64,000 nucleotides of DNA from Hyphomonas sp. L-53-1-40 (GCF_000682775.1 NZ_AWFI01000003.1:1-64000); one strand, 5' to 3'; positions 49,647-60,244 are shown, counted from the first letter of the stretch. Notes: generated by a model from the letters alone, not told the origin. Numbers and translations: made by a program.

Positions 49647-52600
49647 ATGCCGAAGCGCACGGATATCCGCTCTATCCTGGTTATTGGTGCCGGTCCGATC
49701 ATCATCGGGCAGGCTTGCGAATTCGACTATTCCGGCGTGCAGGCGATCAAAGCGCTGAAAAGCGAAGGCTACCGGGTGATCCTGGTCAATTCGAACCCGG
49801 CAACGATCATGACCGATCCGGAGCTCGCTGACGCAACCTATATCGAGCCCATCCTGCCGGAAGTTGTCGAAAAGATTATCGAGGCGGAAAAGCCGGATGC
49901 CCTGCTCCCGACCATGGGTGGCCAGACCGCACTCAATTGCGCGCTGGACCTCCACTATGCCGGCATCCTCGAAAAGCATGGCGTGGAGCTGATCGGCGCA
50001 AAGGCCGAAGCCATCGAGATGGCCGAAGACCGCAAGCTGTTCCGCGAAGCGATGGATCGGCTCGGTCTCGAAAATCCCCGCGCCGCCATCATCGCGTCTC
50101 CGAAGAATGAAGACGGCAAATATGATCGGATCGAAGGCCTGAAGCGCGCCATGGCCGCGCTGGACGAAGTTGGCCTGCCCGCCATCATCCGCCCGGCCTT
50201 CACGCTCGGCGGCACCGGTGGCGGCGTTGCGTACAATGTCGAAGAGTATGAAGAAATTTGCCGGTCCGGTCTTGCTGCCTCCCCCATGGCGCAGATCCTG
50301 GTCGATGAAAGCCTGCTGGGCTGGAAAGAATACGAGATGGAAGTGGTCCGCGACACAGCGGACAATGCCATCATTATCTGTGCCATCGAGAATATAGACC
50401 CGATGGGCGTCCATACTGGCGACTCCATCACGGTCGCGCCGGCGCTGACGCTGACCGACAAGGAATACCAGGTCATGCGGAACGCCTCGATCGCGGTGCT
50501 CCGCGAGATTGGCGTAGAGACGGGCGGATCTAACGTCCAGTTCGCGGTCAACCCCGCGGATGGCCGCCTCGTCGTGATTGAGATGAACCCGCGTGTGTCG
50601 CGCTCCTCTGCGCTTGCCTCGAAAGCCACCGGTTTCCCGATTGCCAAGATCGCCGCAAAACTGGCCGTGGGATACACGCTCGATGAACTTGACAATGACA
50701 TCACAGGTGTCACCCCTGCCTCGTTCGAACCGACAATTGACTATGTTGTCACCAAGATACCGCGCTTTGCCTTCGAGAAGTACAAGGGCGCCGACCCCGT
50801 ACTGACCACGGCGATGAAATCCGTCGGCGAAGCCATGGCGATTGGTCGCTCATTCCAGGAAAGTCTGCAGAAGGCCCTGTGCTCATTGGAGACCGGCCTG
50901 TCCGGGCTTGATGATATCGCATTCGACACAGAAGCTGATTTGCGCACGGCGCTCGGCGTGCCGACACAGGACCGCTTGCGCGTAGTGGCGCAAGCCCTGC
51001 GTCAGGGTCTATCCGTGGACGAAGTTCATCAAATCACCTCTATCGACAAATGGTTCCTGCGCCAGATCGCGGAACTGATGGAGGTTGAAGCTGGCATCCT
51101 GAAGGATGGCCTGCCTGACGACCATGAAGGCATGCTGCGCCTGAAGATGCTCGGCTTCTCTGACAAGCGCCTCGGCAAGCTGGCCGGCAAGGGCGAAGCG
51201 GAAATCCGCAATGCACGCCACGGCCTCGGCGTGCGCCCGGTCTACAAACGTATCGATACATGCGCAGCCGAGTTTGCCGCGAAGACCCCCTACCTTTACT
51301 CCACCTATGAACAGCCTGTGTTTGGCGCCGACGAAGCGGAATGCGAAGCCCTCCCATCAGACCGCAACAAGGCGATCATCCTTGGGGGCGGCCCCAACCG
51401 GATCGGTCAGGGCATCGAGTTTGACTATTGCTGCTGTCATGCCGCATTCGCGATGGATGACATCGGCATCGAGTCCATCATGGTCAATTGCAATCCGGAA
51501 ACGGTGTCCACGGACTATGACACATCTGACCGGCTCTATTTCGAGCCGTTGACGGAAGAACATGTCCTGGAGATTATCCACAAAGAGCAATCGGCCGGCA
51601 CGCTGAACGGGGTGATCGTACAATTCGGCGGCCAGACGCCGCTGAAACTCGCCAACACGCTTGACCAGGAAAACGTGCCAATTCTTGGCACCAGCCCGGC
51701 CTCCATCGACCTCGCCGAAGACCGTGAGCAATTTGCGGCCCTGCTCGATGATCTCGGCATCCAGCAAGCGCCATCCCGCACGGCCCGCTCTGTCGAAGAA
51801 GCCGAAGTCAAAGCCAACGAGATCGGGTATCCGGTCATGCTGCGACCGTCCTTTGTGCTGGGCGGCCGGGCCATGGAAATCGCCCGCAATGATGAAGACC
51901 TGCGTAAATTCGCGGCCGAAGCCCTGAGCGTCGCCAAGGATTCCGGTGATGCGTCGCTGTTCATTGACCGGTATTTGTCCGATGCGATTGAAGTGGATGT
52001 GGACGCTCTGTGCGATGGCGAGAATGTGCACGTCGCCGGCATCATGGAACATATCGAAGAAGCAGGCGTCCATTCGGGCGATTCTGCCTGTGCCCTGCCG
52101 CCCTATACGCTTTCGCCTGCACTGCAGGGGCGCTTGGCCGAGCAAACGATCGCCCTTGCCCGCGCCTTGAAAGTACGCGGCCTGATCAACATTCAATTTG
52201 CCGTCAAGGATGATGAAATTTACGTGCTGGAAGCCAATCCCCGCGCCAGCCGGACTGTGCCTTTCGTTGCAAAAGCTGTTGGTGCCCCGATTGCCGGAAT
52301 TGCGGCGAAGGTAATGGCGGGCATGAGCCTAACAGAATTCGACCTGACCCAAGCCAATCCGCGGCGCGTGGCGGTGAAAGAAGCCGTGTTCCCATTCGCC
52401 CGTTTCCCCGGTGTGGACCCGCAACTCGGGCCGGAGATGCGCTCGACCGGCGAAGTCATGGGTTGGGATGATGATTTCGGCATGGCCTTCTTGAAAAGCC
52501 AGCTTGGCGTCGGAGTCCATCTTCCAGACTCAGGAACGGTATTCGTGTCTCTGCGGGATTCCGACAAGAAGACCATCGTTCCAGCGATTCGAAAGCTTAC

Positions 52601-52919
52601 GGAGTTCGGATTTTCGATCCTCGCCACCGCCGGGACCGCAGCCTTTCTGGAGGGTGAAGGCCTGAAAGTGAGCCGGATCAACAAGGTTCTGGAAGGCCAG
52701 CCGCACATTCTGGACGCCATGATCAATGGCAATGTACAATTGGTGTTCAATACGACCGAAGGTGCAGCATCGCTTGCAGATTCAGCATCCATTCGCCGGA
52801 CGGCCGTAAACCGGAAGATTCCGTATTTCACAACTCTGGCCTCCTCAATTGCCTCGGTACAGGCCATTGAAAGCATGAAAGACCGGGAAATCTCGGTGCG
52901 CGCCTTGCAATCGGCCTGA
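49647..52919 (+). CDS. carB: Carbamoyl phosphate synthase large subunit
   Basis: ATP-dependent synthesis of carbamoyl phosphate for arginine and pyrimidines. It has 1090 residues (usual 1070-1100), with two ATP-grasp halves: N-terminal [17 protein letters not shown] with [13 protein letters not shown], and the second half with [17 protein letters not shown] and [13 protein letters not shown]. The C-terminal MGS-like allosteric domain is at about 950-1090. GGAGA precedes the start. carA is not in this window. greA follows after 67 bases. Confidence 0.97.
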   Translation: MPKRTDIRSILVIGAGPIIIGQACEFDYSGVQAIKALKSEGYRVILVNSNPATIMTDPELADATYIEPILPEVVEKIIEAEKPDALLPTMGGQTALNCALDLHYAGILEKHGVELIGAKAEAIEMAEDRKLFREAMDRLGLENPRAAIIASPKNEDGKYDRIEGLKRAMAALDEVGLPAIIRPAFTLGGTGGGVAYNVEEYEEICRSGLAASPMAQILVDESLLGWKEYEMEVVRDTADNAIIICAIENIDPMGVHTGDSITVAPALTLTDKEYQVMRNASIAVLREIGVETGGSNVQFAVNPADGRLVVIEMNPRVSRSSALASKATGFPIAKIAAKLAVGYTLDELDNDITGVTPASFEPTIDYVVTKIPRFAFEKYKGADPVLTTAMKSVGEAMAIGRSFQESLQKALCSLETGLSGLDDIAFDTEADLRTALGVPTQDRLRVVAQALRQGLSVDEVHQITSIDKWFLRQIAELMEVEAGILKDGLPDDHEGMLRLKMLGFSDKRLGKLAGKGEAEIRNARHGLGVRPVYKRIDTCAAEFAAKTPYLYSTYEQPVFGADEAECEALPSDRNKAIILGGGPNRIGQGIEFDYCCCHAAFAMDDIGIESIMVNCNPETVSTDYDTSDRLYFEPLTEEHVLEIIHKEQSAGTLNGVIVQFGGQTPLKLANTLDQENVPILGTSPASIDLAEDREQFAALLDDLGIQQAPSRTARSVEEAEVKANEIGYPVMLRPSFVLGGRAMEIARNDEDLRKFAAEALSVAKDSGDASLFIDRYLSDAIEVDVDALCDGENVHVAGIMEHIEEAGVHSGDSACALPPYTLSPALQGRLAEQTIALARALKVRGLINIQFAVKDDEIYVLEANPRASRTVPFVAKAVGAPIAGIAAKVMAGMSLTEFDLTQANPRRVAVKEAVFPFARFPGVDPQLGPEMRSTGEVMGWDDDFGMAFLKSQLGVGVHLPDSGTVFVSLRDSDKKTIVPAIRKLTEFGFSILATAGTAAFLEGEGLKVSRINKVLEGQPHILDAMINGNVQLVFNTTEGAASLADSASIRRTAVNRKIPYFTTLASSIASVQAIESMKDREISVRALQSA

Positions 52920-52986
52920 TCAGCCCCACTTGACGCCATTACCAATTAAGACAACGATTTTGCCGCCAACAATAGAGGTGACACAG

Positions 52987-53460
52987 ATGGAACGCATTCC
53001 CATGACCGCTGAAGGCCATGCTGCGCTTCAGTCAGAACTTAAGACGCTGAAATCCATTGAGCGCCCGAATATTATCGCGGCGATCGCGGAAGCGCGCGCG
53101 CATGGTGATCTGTCCGAAAACGCTGAATATCACGCTGCCAAGGAGAAGCAGAGCTTCATCGAAGGCCGCATCGCCGAGATCGATGACAAGCTTGCCCGCG
53201 CGGACGTGATCGACGTCTCCAAGCTGGGTGGCAGCAAGGTGCGCTTTGGCGCGACTGTGACTCTGATTGATGTCGATACGGAAGAAGAGAGCACGTACAA
53301 GATCGTTGGCGAAGACGAAGCCAATGTGAAGGACGGCAAGATCTCCGTCACCTCGCCAATTGCTCGTGCAATGATCGGCAAGGAAGAAGGCGACGAAGCC
53401 GAAGTGGCCGCCCCATCCGGAGCGCGCGCTTACGAAGTTGCCAAGGTCGAGTACCTGTAA
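52987..53460 (+). CDS. greA: Transcription elongation factor GreA
   Basis: Rescues backtracked RNA polymerase by promoting transcript cleavage. It has 157 residues from the ATG at 52987 ([16 protein letters not shown] upstream), the family start. The N-terminal coiled coil has the acidic tip [13 protein letters not shown], and the C-terminal FKBP-like domain runs [14 protein letters not shown] to VEYL. It is followed without any gap by the ELM1-like gene. Confidence 0.97.
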   Translation: MERIPMTAEGHAALQSELKTLKSIERPNIIAAIAEARAHGDLSENAEYHAAKEKQSFIEGRIAEIDDKLARADVIDVSKLGGSKVRFGATVTLIDVDTEEESTYKIVGEDEANVKDGKISVTSPIARAMIGKEEGDEAEVAAPSGARAYEVAKVEYL

Positions 53461-54540
53461 ATGGCAGAGGCGGGGTCGCTCGGACCATCCGTCTGGGCGG
53501 TCTCGGACGGCCGCGCAGGCAATGCTGCTCAGGTTCGCGCAGTGCTGCAGGCACTGGGTGATACGCGGCGATGGATTCAGATTGCTCACATTAATGGTGA
53601 ATCGCACCGCTCCGAACCTCTGACGCTGAGCCCACGCTTGCCGTGGACCCTGTTGCCTGCGGACAAATGGCCGTCTCCCCTGGCTTCACTGCCGAAGAAT
53701 CAGCGCGACCTGCTATCGCCTCCGTGGCCAACGATCTGGATTGCTGCGGGCCGTCGTTCAGCTGCCCTGACTCGTGCCGTGCGGGAACTGTCCGGCGGAA
53801 AAACGCTGACAGTCCAAATCCTCGACCCAAGGATTCCCTCAGAAAACTTCGACCTTCTGGTCACGCCGGCGCATGACGAGACAAACGGCCCGAATGTCAT
53901 TCAGACGATCGGTTCGCCATCCTATTTTGCCCCTGATCTGATCGAAGATGCGGGCCAATCCTTTGCCGATCTGGCCGACGAGCGCAACAAGAGCGCGATC
54001 GTCATTCTGGGGGGGAACTCCCGCACACATACATTTACCGATTCTGCTGCCGAGCGTCTTGAATCCCAGCTTCGCATCCTGGCGGGGCAAGGCTGGCGTC
54101 TGCGGATCACAACATCGCGCCGCACGCCTGTGCCGATTGTATCCAGGTTCCGTTCGATGGCGGATGAAGTCGGAGCCCGATTCTGGGCCGGCCCGGAAGA
54201 TGGCGACAATCCCTATCTCGCATGGCTGGTTTTTTCCGATTGCGCCATCGTGACAGAGGACAGTGCCAACATGTTGTCCGATGCGGCCTGGCATGATTTG
54301 CCAATCCACATCGCGCGTCTGGAAGGTCGCTCCAAGAAATTCGACAGCTTGCACCAGAGCCTGATCGATCATGGCGCGGCTCGCTGGTTCGGAGGCACAT
54401 TGGAAACATGGAGCTATCCGGCCCTGCGGGAAGCGGACCGGGTCGCCGATGCGATTGTCGAGAAGCTGCTGGCCCGCCATCCGCAGCCTGACATGGGCGG
54501 CGATGACACCAAGGTCGCCCCGCCGGACTGGGTGGAATGA
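53461..54540 (+). CDS. ELM1-like (DUF1022) protein
   Basis: A 359-residue protein with the ELM1/DUF1022 pattern: WAVSDGRAGNAAQVRAVLQA at the N-terminus, GGKTLTVQILDPR, the Rossmann-like glycine motif IVILGGNSR, and WSYPALREAD at the C-terminus. The family is named for a plant mitochondrial fission factor; in bacteria it resembles glycosyltransferase folds and is linked to envelope glycan roles, but it is unproven. Its ATG abuts the greA TAA, so coupling is likely. Confidence 0.88.
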   Translation: MAEAGSLGPSVWAVSDGRAGNAAQVRAVLQALGDTRRWIQIAHINGESHRSEPLTLSPRLPWTLLPADKWPSPLASLPKNQRDLLSPPWPTIWIAAGRRSAALTRAVRELSGGKTLTVQILDPRIPSENFDLLVTPAHDETNGPNVIQTIGSPSYFAPDLIEDAGQSFADLADERNKSAIVILGGNSRTHTFTDSAAERLESQLRILAGQGWRLRITTSRRTPVPIVSRFRSMADEVGARFWAGPEDGDNPYLAWLVFSDCAIVTEDSANMLSDAAWHDLPIHIARLEGRSKKFDSLHQSLIDHGAARWFGGTLETWSYPALREADRVADAIVEKLLARHPQPDMGGDDTKVAPPDWVE

Positions 54541-54573
54541 GCCTGATACGGCTCCCCGCATGACCAGCACCCC

Positions 54574-55449
54574 GTGAAGCTGTTCGCGCTCACCCTTCTG
54601 ACCATGCTCGCCTTTGCGGCCAATTCGGTGCTCAACCGGCTGGCGCTGGCGGGCGGACTCATCGACCCGGCAAGCTTCGCCATCATTCGCCTGTTCAGCG
54701 GCGCACTCATCCTCGGCCTGATCGTTCTTTTGAGGTCGGCGGCCCGCCCTGCCCTCCTGTCGCCAAGGCGATGGTCCAGCGTAGCGGCCCTGCTCGCCTA
54801 CATGCTCGGCTTTTCCTTCGCCTATCTTTCTCTCGATACGGGCGTCGGGGCGCTGATCCTGTTCGGCGGGGTACAGATTACCATGTTCGCTGGCGCCTTG
54901 GTGGCGAAGGAGCATGTCCCCGCCCTGAAATGGGTCGGCGCACTGGTAGCGGCAGGGGGGCTCGCCTGGTTCCTGTGGCCGACGCAGGATACGCGGATCG
55001 ACCCGGCCGGCGCTGCGCTGATGGGCATCGCTGCGCTCGGCTGGGGCATCTATTCGCTGATGGGACGCGGCGCAAAGAACGCCACCACTGAGACAGCGGC
55101 AAATTTTGCGATAGCCGCCCCCTTCAGCCTGCTCGCCCTGTTTGCCACCACGCCACAGGTAGTGCCTCTGGGCATCCTGCTCGCCTGCCTGTCAGGCATG
55201 GTCATGTCGGGCCTCGGCTATGCGCTCTGGTACGCCATCCTGCCCCGTCTCGCCTCGTCCACAGCAGCTGTCGCCCAACTCAGTGTGCCCGTCCTCGCCG
55301 CGCTGGGCGGGATTGCGTTGCTCGACGAGGAGTTGACATTACGCTTTGTCATGGCAGCTTTGGTCGTGCTGGGAGGCATCGGCCTGTCGGTCGTCTACAA
55401 ACCCAGACGGTCCAGCAGGGATCTCGCCAGAACATCGGGCGACTCCTGA
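54574..55449 (+). CDS. EamA-family (DMT) transporter
   Basis: Membrane transporter of 291 residues with two EamA halves and about ten helices. The likely start is the GTG at 54574 (MKLFALTLL): the in-frame context allows no ATG upstream, and a nearby ATG hits a stop after five codons. Substrate unknown; such proteins export amino acids or metabolites. Its 3' end overlaps the end of the CPT-like gene by 55 bases in convergent orientation. Confidence 0.88.
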   Translation: MKLFALTLLTMLAFAANSVLNRLALAGGLIDPASFAIIRLFSGALILGLIVLLRSAARPALLSPRRWSSVAALLAYMLGFSFAYLSLDTGVGALILFGGVQITMFAGALVAKEHVPALKWVGALVAAGGLAWFLWPTQDTRIDPAGAALMGIAALGWGIYSLMGRGAKNATTETAANFAIAAPFSLLALFATTPQVVPLGILLACLSGMVMSGLGYALWYAILPRLASSTAAVAQLSVPVLAALGGIALLDEELTLRFVMAALVVLGGIGLSVVYKPRRSSRDLARTSGDS

Positions 55450-55946
55450 CTCGTATCCACCTCAAGATCATACTCAGCGCCGACGTGAACACGAGAAAAT
55501 TGCCATCGCGCTTGCCCAATATCCCGGTCCCCGCGCGCAACCTCCCGTGCCTCTGCCACCTCGAGCGCAGAATGAACGCCTACAAAGACCGGCTGATGGT
55601 TGTTCAGCAGGCGTCGGTATTCCTGTTGCTCTCCATCCCCCATCCAGACATCATCGACAATCAGGTCAAGTCCGGCCTCAGCCATAGCCGCCACTGACCG
55701 GCGCATGCCATCCATGAGGCGCTTTCCAAAGGGGCCCGTTTCCACGCTCACCTCGGGAGGAGTTAATCCCTCGACGGGAAGGAAGACAAAGCCGTCCGCA
55801 TGGTCCTTCAGCCACCCAGGCTGCATATTGAGAAAGTCATCCATCTGAACATGCAGGAATGGGCGTAACGCAGCCTCCTGAATTGCGCGAGCAAGAGAGG
55901 TCTTTCCAGCGCTCGTTGTTCCATTCAGGATGACTACGAGCGCCAT
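55395..55946 (-). CDS. Chloramphenicol-phosphotransferase-like kinase
   Basis: A 183-residue P-loop kinase from the ATG at 55946 (MALVVILNGTTSAGK). Walker A is GTTSAGKTS (Lys15), followed by HVQMDDFL, the DDVW acidic motif and ARGDRDIGQARWQ typical of the CPT family, whose characterised member phosphorylates chloramphenicol. Here the natural substrate is unknown; clinical resistance is not implied. It begins 4 bases after the mnmA stop, in one transcript. Confidence 0.85.
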   Translation of the reverse strand: MALVVILNGTTSAGKTSLARAIQEAALRPFLHVQMDDFLNMQPGWLKDHADGFVFLPVEGLTPPEVSVETGPFGKRLMDGMRRSVAAMAEAGLDLIVDDVWMGDGEQQEYRRLLNNHQPVFVGVHSALEVAEAREVARGDRDIGQARWQFSRVHVGAEYDLEVDTSQESPDVLARSLLDRLGL

Positions 55947-55950
55947 GACG

Positions 55951-57135
55951 TCAGGCCGCCACGACACGCTCATCGGCCGGGATCGGCTTCAGGATGAAGC
56001 CGCCGCCGAGAATGCGGGTGCTGCCTTCCGCGTCGTAGAGCACGGCGGCCTGACCGCGCGCGACGCCCTCTTCCGGATCATCGAACCAGATCACGGGAAC
56101 GCCATCACTCCACCCCAAACGGGCCGGCACGGGCGGCCGCGTGGACCGTACACGGACGAGCACGGGCACCCCTGCATCAGCAGCCGCCTGGAGCGATCCT
56201 TCGCCCAGCCAATTGAGTTCTTCCAGCAACAGGCCGGACGTCATCAAGGCTTCACGCGGGCCAACAATGACCCGGCGGTTGGGCGCGTCGATCTTGACCA
56301 CATAGAGCGGGTCACCCGTCGCAACCCCAAGCCCCCGGCGCTGGCCGATCGTGTAGTGGATCACGCCATTGTGCTGACCGAGCACGCGACCATCAAGATG
56401 TTCAATGTCTCCGCCCCGTCCGGCACCAGGACGCAACTTTTCCACAACCGTGGCATAGGAGCCTTCCGGCACGAAACAGATGTCCTGACTGTCCGGCTTG
56501 GAAGCCACCGGCAGATTGAACTGATCAGCCAGTTCGCGCACCTGCGTCTTCGGCAGGTCGCCGAGCGGAAAGCGCAGATAGTCCAGCTGCTCTGCCGTCG
56601 TTGCGAACAGGAAGTAAGACTGATCACGGCTCGCATCTGCGGCACGGTGAAGCTCCGGCCCATCGTCACCATCCGTGCGGCGGATGTAATGCCCTGTGGC
56701 AAGACAATCTGCCCCAAGATCACGGGCGGTTTTCAACAGGTCCGAAAACTTAACCGTCTGGTTACAGCGAATGCACGGAATCGGTGTCGAACCGGCCAGA
56801 TAGGTATCGGCGAAGTCTTCCATCACCTGCTCGCGGAACTTGGACTCGTAGTCGAGTACATAGTGCGGAATGCCGATCTGGTCGGACACATTGCGGGCAT
56901 CATGGATGTCCTGTCCGGCGCAGCAGGCGCCCTTCTTCTCGATGGCAGCACCATGATCGTAAAGCTGCAGCGTGATGCCAATCACGTCATAGCCTTGTGC
57001 TTTGAGCATCGCGGCCACGACAGAGCTGTCGACCCCACCCGACATGGCGGCGACGACGCGCGTTTCCGCGGGCGGTTTGGCAAATCCAAGAGAGTTCACA
57101 CGGCCATCCCAGGCCGGCGGCAATTCATAAGTCAT
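55951..57135 (-). CDS. mnmA: tRNA 2-thiouridylase MnmA
   Basis: Thiolates U34 of Lys, Glu and Gln tRNAs. It has 394 residues. The PP-loop [11 protein letters not shown] and catalytic cysteines (PCIRCN and [11 protein letters not shown]) are present, as are [13 protein letters not shown] and the tRNA-binding motif TGHYIRR. Start ([11 protein letters not shown]) is the common alphaproteobacterial form with an extended N-terminus. The CPT-like gene follows closely downstream. Confidence 0.97.
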   Translation of the reverse strand: MTYELPPAWDGRVNSLGFAKPPAETRVVAAMSGGVDSSVVAAMLKAQGYDVIGITLQLYDHGAAIEKKGACCAGQDIHDARNVSDQIGIPHYVLDYESKFREQVMEDFADTYLAGSTPIPCIRCNQTVKFSDLLKTARDLGADCLATGHYIRRTDGDDGPELHRAADASRDQSYFLFATTAEQLDYLRFPLGDLPKTQVRELADQFNLPVASKPDSQDICFVPEGSYATVVEKLRPGAGRGGDIEHLDGRVLGQHNGVIHYTIGQRRGLGVATGDPLYVVKIDAPNRRVIVGPREALMTSGLLLEELNWLGEGSLQAAADAGVPVLVRVRSTRPPVPARLGWSDGVPVIWFDDPEEGVARGQAAVLYDAEGSTRILGGGFILKPIPADERVVAA

Positions 57136-57218
57136 GTCTCACTCCAACCGGGTTAAAGGCCCGGAGCAGTTTCAGGAATGGGCGCATATAGCGCGAGACG
57201 CGCCAAATTGCGAGGGGG

Positions 57219-58061
57219 TCAGGCTGCAGATGCTTCAGCGTTGGCCGTTCCAGCAGCAACCCAACCGCCCCGGAAGTGGCGAGCCGGCTCCAACTTGTCG
57301 GTCAGGCCGATGACACTTTCGCCACCACCGAGCAGAATCATGCCGCCGGGCATCATTTGTTTCGAGACGCTTTCAATCACCTTGGTACGGGACGCGCGCG
57401 CCATTCCGGACAATACATTCCGACAGAGGATAACATCGAAGTTTCCGAGCCCGTCTGCCCGCTCGAGCAGATTGTGCTGGCGAAAGCTGACTCGCGAACG
57501 CAAGGCTTCAGACGCTTCCCACTGGCCGGTTTCGAGACGGGTGAAGTGCTTTACGAGTCGGTGGATCGACAGCCCTTTCTGAACTTCGTAATGCCCGTAG
57601 CGCGCCACACGAGCGGTCTCGGTGGAGACCTTGCAGATATCAGTCGAAAGAATATCGATCTTTGCGCCGCGCAGGCTGGCAGGCAATTCGTCTTCCAGGA
57701 GGATCGCCAGAGAGTAAGCTTCCTGGCCCGTGCTTCCCCCTGCACACCAGACTTTCAGACGGCCCGTATTGGACGCCTTCAGCCGTTTCGGCAGTATGTC
57801 GTCGACAACACGCTTTAGGGCGTCGCGGTCCCGGAAGAAGCAGGTGTCCTTGGACACCAACGCGGATGCGACTTCGGCCGCGAAGACCGGATTGGCGCGC
57901 GATTTCAGGCAGTGGACGAGATCCGCCATAGTGCCAAAGCCCTCGCGGCGGGCGATTGCCGCAAGCCGGGCTTCAATCAGATAGGATTTGGATTTCGGAA
58001 TCGCCTGACCGGAGCCTTTCAGCGCCAGCTCAGCCAACTCGTTGAAGACCTCTTCCTGCAT
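57219..58061 (-). CDS. CheR-type protein-glutamate methyltransferase
   Basis: SAM-dependent methyltransferase that methylates chemoreceptor glutamates, 280 residues. An N-terminal helical domain (LALKGSGQAIPKSKSYLIEA) is followed by WCAGGSTGQEAYSLAILL (SAM site), DILSTDICKVSTETAR, and FDVILCRNVL. It lies 68 bases after the CheY-like gene. No CheA, CheW or receptor gene is here, so it may act in a non-motility pathway, as proposed for the Caulobacter cheR next to chpT. Confidence 0.92.
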   Translation of the reverse strand: MQEEVFNELAELALKGSGQAIPKSKSYLIEARLAAIARREGFGTMADLVHCLKSRANPVFAAEVASALVSKDTCFFRDRDALKRVVDDILPKRLKASNTGRLKVWCAGGSTGQEAYSLAILLEDELPASLRGAKIDILSTDICKVSTETARVARYGHYEVQKGLSIHRLVKHFTRLETGQWEASEALRSRVSFRQHNLLERADGLGNFDVILCRNVLSGMARASRTKVIESVSKQMMPGGMILLGGGESVIGLTDKLEPARHFRGGWVAAGTANAEASAA

Positions 58062-58129
58062 CTAACACTCCGAATCGGACATTCTGCCCATAAACCTTAC
58101 CCATAGGGCTCAGTTTATTAAGAAATGCT

Positions 58130-58495
58130 TCAGACCAGGCCGACTTCCGCAAATTTGCTTTCCAGAATATCGGCGTCGAATGGCTTCATGATGAACTCGT
58201 CAGCGCCTGAACTCAACGCTTCATTTATGTGTTCAGCATCATTCTCAATGGAGCAGAACACGACAAGCGGATGTTTGCCGCCTTCTTCGCGGCGCAAGGC
58301 CCGCAGGAAGTCCAAGCCGTTCATGACTGGCATATTCCAGTCAAGCAGGATGGCATCGGGCATTTTCTGGCGACACTGGCGCATGGCGTCTGCCCCATCG
58401 CCGGCTTCCAGCACGTCAAACTTCAGGTCGCGCACAATGCGCGCCGCCACTTTCCGGACAACGCGGGAGTCATCAACGATCAGACAGGTTTTCAT
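58130..58495 (-). CDS. CheY-like response regulator
   Basis: Stand-alone receiver domain of 121 residues. Phospho-acceptor Asp52 (LLDWNMP), acidic pair Asp8-Asp9 (VDDS) and Lys in KPF are all present. No output domain. It lies between the chpT gene and the CheR-like gene on the same strand and likely takes phosphate from a histidine kinase or phosphotransferase. Partner unknown. Confidence 0.95.
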   Translation of the reverse strand: MKTCLIVDDSRVVRKVAARIVRDLKFDVLEAGDGADAMRQCRQKMPDAILLDWNMPVMNGLDFLRALRREEGGKHPLVVFCSIENDAEHINEALSSGADEFIMKPFDADILESKFAEVGLV

Positions 58496-58582
58496 GATGT
58501 ATCCTGTGCGCAGCGGTTCGGACTCGAATCTGGCCGACCCCGGTTAAGAAAGTCCTGCCAAAGTGTAAATTTCGGGCCAGCA

Positions 58583-59224
58583 CTATCCCTCTGCGCGAAT
58601 GCCCGCCGCCATGATGATGACCGTCTCTTCGCTTTCGCTGGCGGTCAACTCGCCGCCGAGGCCATCGCAGATGATCTTCGAGAACAAGGGCTGAATGGTT
58701 TCCGGACGCCAGCCATCCTCTGGTTCGATTCCCTTGATACCATTGGCGATGTCGGGGCGCAGACGTGCCCGCTTGCCTTTGCAGGTCAGGGTGATTGTCA
58801 GGCCCACCTGCTCATTGCGAATACGCACATGAATCACGCCGCCGCGCGGCAGGCAGTCGATGCCCATCATCACGAGGTTCATCATCATCCGAACATGCGA
58901 GAAGCTCAAATGGTCGGTCTGGATATCGAATTCGATGCTCGGCCGGTGGCTGGCCACGAAGTTCTCGGTGATCTTGCGCGCTTCATGAATGTCTGCCGCG
59001 CCAGCATTCAAGCCGATTGACCCAAAAGCGTAGCGCAGGAACTGAATCCGTGCACCCGCCTTCTCGGCTCCATCATGCAGCAGGTCCTGAGCCTGCGCTT
59101 TCATTTCCATGTCACCCGGATCGTTCAACAGATCGAGCGCATTCGTGACCGACGATACGGGCGAAACAAGGTCGTGGCAGATGCGTGATGCGATGTACGC
59201 GGATAGGCGTGCAGGATCGATCAT
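58583..59224 (-). CDS. chpT: Histidine phosphotransferase ChpT
   Basis: Histidine phosphotransferase that in Caulobacter passes phosphate from CckA to CtrA and CpdR. It has 213 residues; His17 in RICHDLVSPVSS is the phospho-accepting residue of the DHp-like dimer domain, and the C-terminal part is a degenerate ATPase-like fold (MMMNLVMMGIDCLPRGG). The neighbouring CheY and CheR genes form the arrangement seen in Caulobacterales. Confidence 0.93.
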   Translation of the reverse strand: MIDPARLSAYIASRICHDLVSPVSSVTNALDLLNDPGDMEMKAQAQDLLHDGAEKAGARIQFLRYAFGSIGLNAGAADIHEARKITENFVASHRPSIEFDIQTDHLSFSHVRMMMNLVMMGIDCLPRGGVIHVRIRNEQVGLTITLTCKGKRARLRPDIANGIKGIEPEDGWRPETIQPLFSKIICDGLGGELTASESEETVIIMAAGIRAEG

Positions 59225-59306
59225 GGGTTGTGGAGCCCCGTTCTAGAGTTCAGATTTTGCGCAGGATTGTGTGAGCCGCTCGGCGTGTCAATCAACGCTG
59301 TATGAA

Positions 59307-59567
59307 CTATTGGCGATATTCGACATTCTGTTCAGTTGCGTCTTCCGGACGGTCGATATCGTCATAGCCGTGACGCGCACTGTGGAAGGTGAGCAGAAAC
59401 AGGCCAATCGACAGGCCAAGCGTCATGACGCCGCCCAGGACATAGGCGATCCAGCCATGCCCTGAGAGCCCGTCAGCATTGCTTTCCCAGAACAGCGAAA
59501 TGCCCCAGAGCATCAGCCCCAGGAGCACGAAACTGGCTACAATCCAGAAGATCAGCTTGCGTGACAT
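59307..59567 (-). CDS. Small two-helix membrane protein
   Basis: An 86-residue protein with two membrane helices (about 6-26 and 40-62) and a charged C-terminal tail. AGGTG precedes the start. Conserved-looking but not recognised. It lies between chpT and the YdbL-like gene on the same strand. Confidence 0.65.
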   Translation of the reverse strand: MSRKLIFWIVASFVLLGLMLWGISLFWESNADGLSGHGWIAYVLGGVMTLGLSIGLFLLTFHSARHGYDDIDRPEDATEQNVEYRQ

Positions 59568-59603
59568 GTCTGATCACCTACGCCTGACGGCGCTGGAAAC
59601 AAG

Positions 59604-59954
59604 CTATTTCTGCTTCCAGCTGCCGCTGGCATCCATGTACCATTGGCCAGGGCGCAGTTTGGAAATCTGCTTTTCGCCGGTGATGCGGGCGACTTCAGCG
59701 ACCGTCGTGCCGGTTTCAGCAGCGACTTCCGCATATTTGGCGGCGCGCTTGTTGTTGATCTCCTGAACCTTGCGAATGAGCGACGGGTCGGCCGACCCGA
59801 TAACGCCAAGGCGACCGTCAATGCGTTCGCCGACCTCACCCGCCTCAATGGCAGCATCAATGGCAGGATCACCCGCAAAGGCGGCTGGCGACATTACGGC
59901 AAGGCCGAAGGCCAAGGCCAGGGCAGCGAAAAAAGTGCGAAGGGATTTCATCAT
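59604..59954 (-). CDS. ydbL: YdbL-like (DUF1318) periplasmic protein
   Basis: A 116-residue exported protein: signal peptide to about residue 27 (AAFAG), then helical DUF1318 with AGEVGERIDGRLGVIG, RKVQEINNKRAAKYAEVA and a conserved tail GQWYMDASGSWKQK. In E. coli YdbL is encoded with YdbH and YnbE and affects their intermembrane lipid-transport bridge. Here it is downstream of ynbE and ydbH on the same strand, matching that set. Confidence 0.85.
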   Translation of the reverse strand: MMKSLRTFFAALALAFGLAVMSPAAFAGDPAIDAAIEAGEVGERIDGRLGVIGSADPSLIRKVQEINNKRAAKYAEVAAETGTTVAEVARITGEKQISKLRPGQWYMDASGSWKQK

Positions 59955-59976
59955 CTCGTCTCCAGATTTCGCGAGT

Positions 59977-60168
59977 TTAGAACAAGTCTGGGTTGTCCGC
60001 GATCAGGTCTTCGACTTCCTTGTCGAGGATCACGCGGACTTCCTGGGTAATATTGACATTCAAATCGATCTTGATCGGCTTGTCGGACGGTTCAATGCGG
60101 ACGGTCGGCGTGCAGGCGACCAGTGCCGCAATGCCCGCGCCAGCCAGCAAGGCTTTGGAATAATTCAT
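59977..60168 (-). CDS. ynbE: YnbE-like lipoprotein
   Basis: A small outer-membrane lipoprotein, 63 residues from the ATG at 60168 (GAGGAG upstream). The lipobox is LVAC (Cys19), and the mature part (VRIEPSDKPIKIDLNVNITQ) is beta-strand rich with the YnbE pattern. In E. coli YnbE multimerises and docks on YdbH to reach the outer membrane. It lies between ydbH and ydbL. Confidence 0.88.
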   Translation of the reverse strand: MNYSKALLAGAGIAALVACTPTVRIEPSDKPIKIDLNVNITQEVRVILDKEVEDLIADNPDLF

Positions 60169-60244
60169 CAGGATTCGCTCCTCAGGGTTCAATGGGGAAC
60201 ATGACACACGCCACCTTAACGTCAATGAAGTTGGCGGTTGTGTC

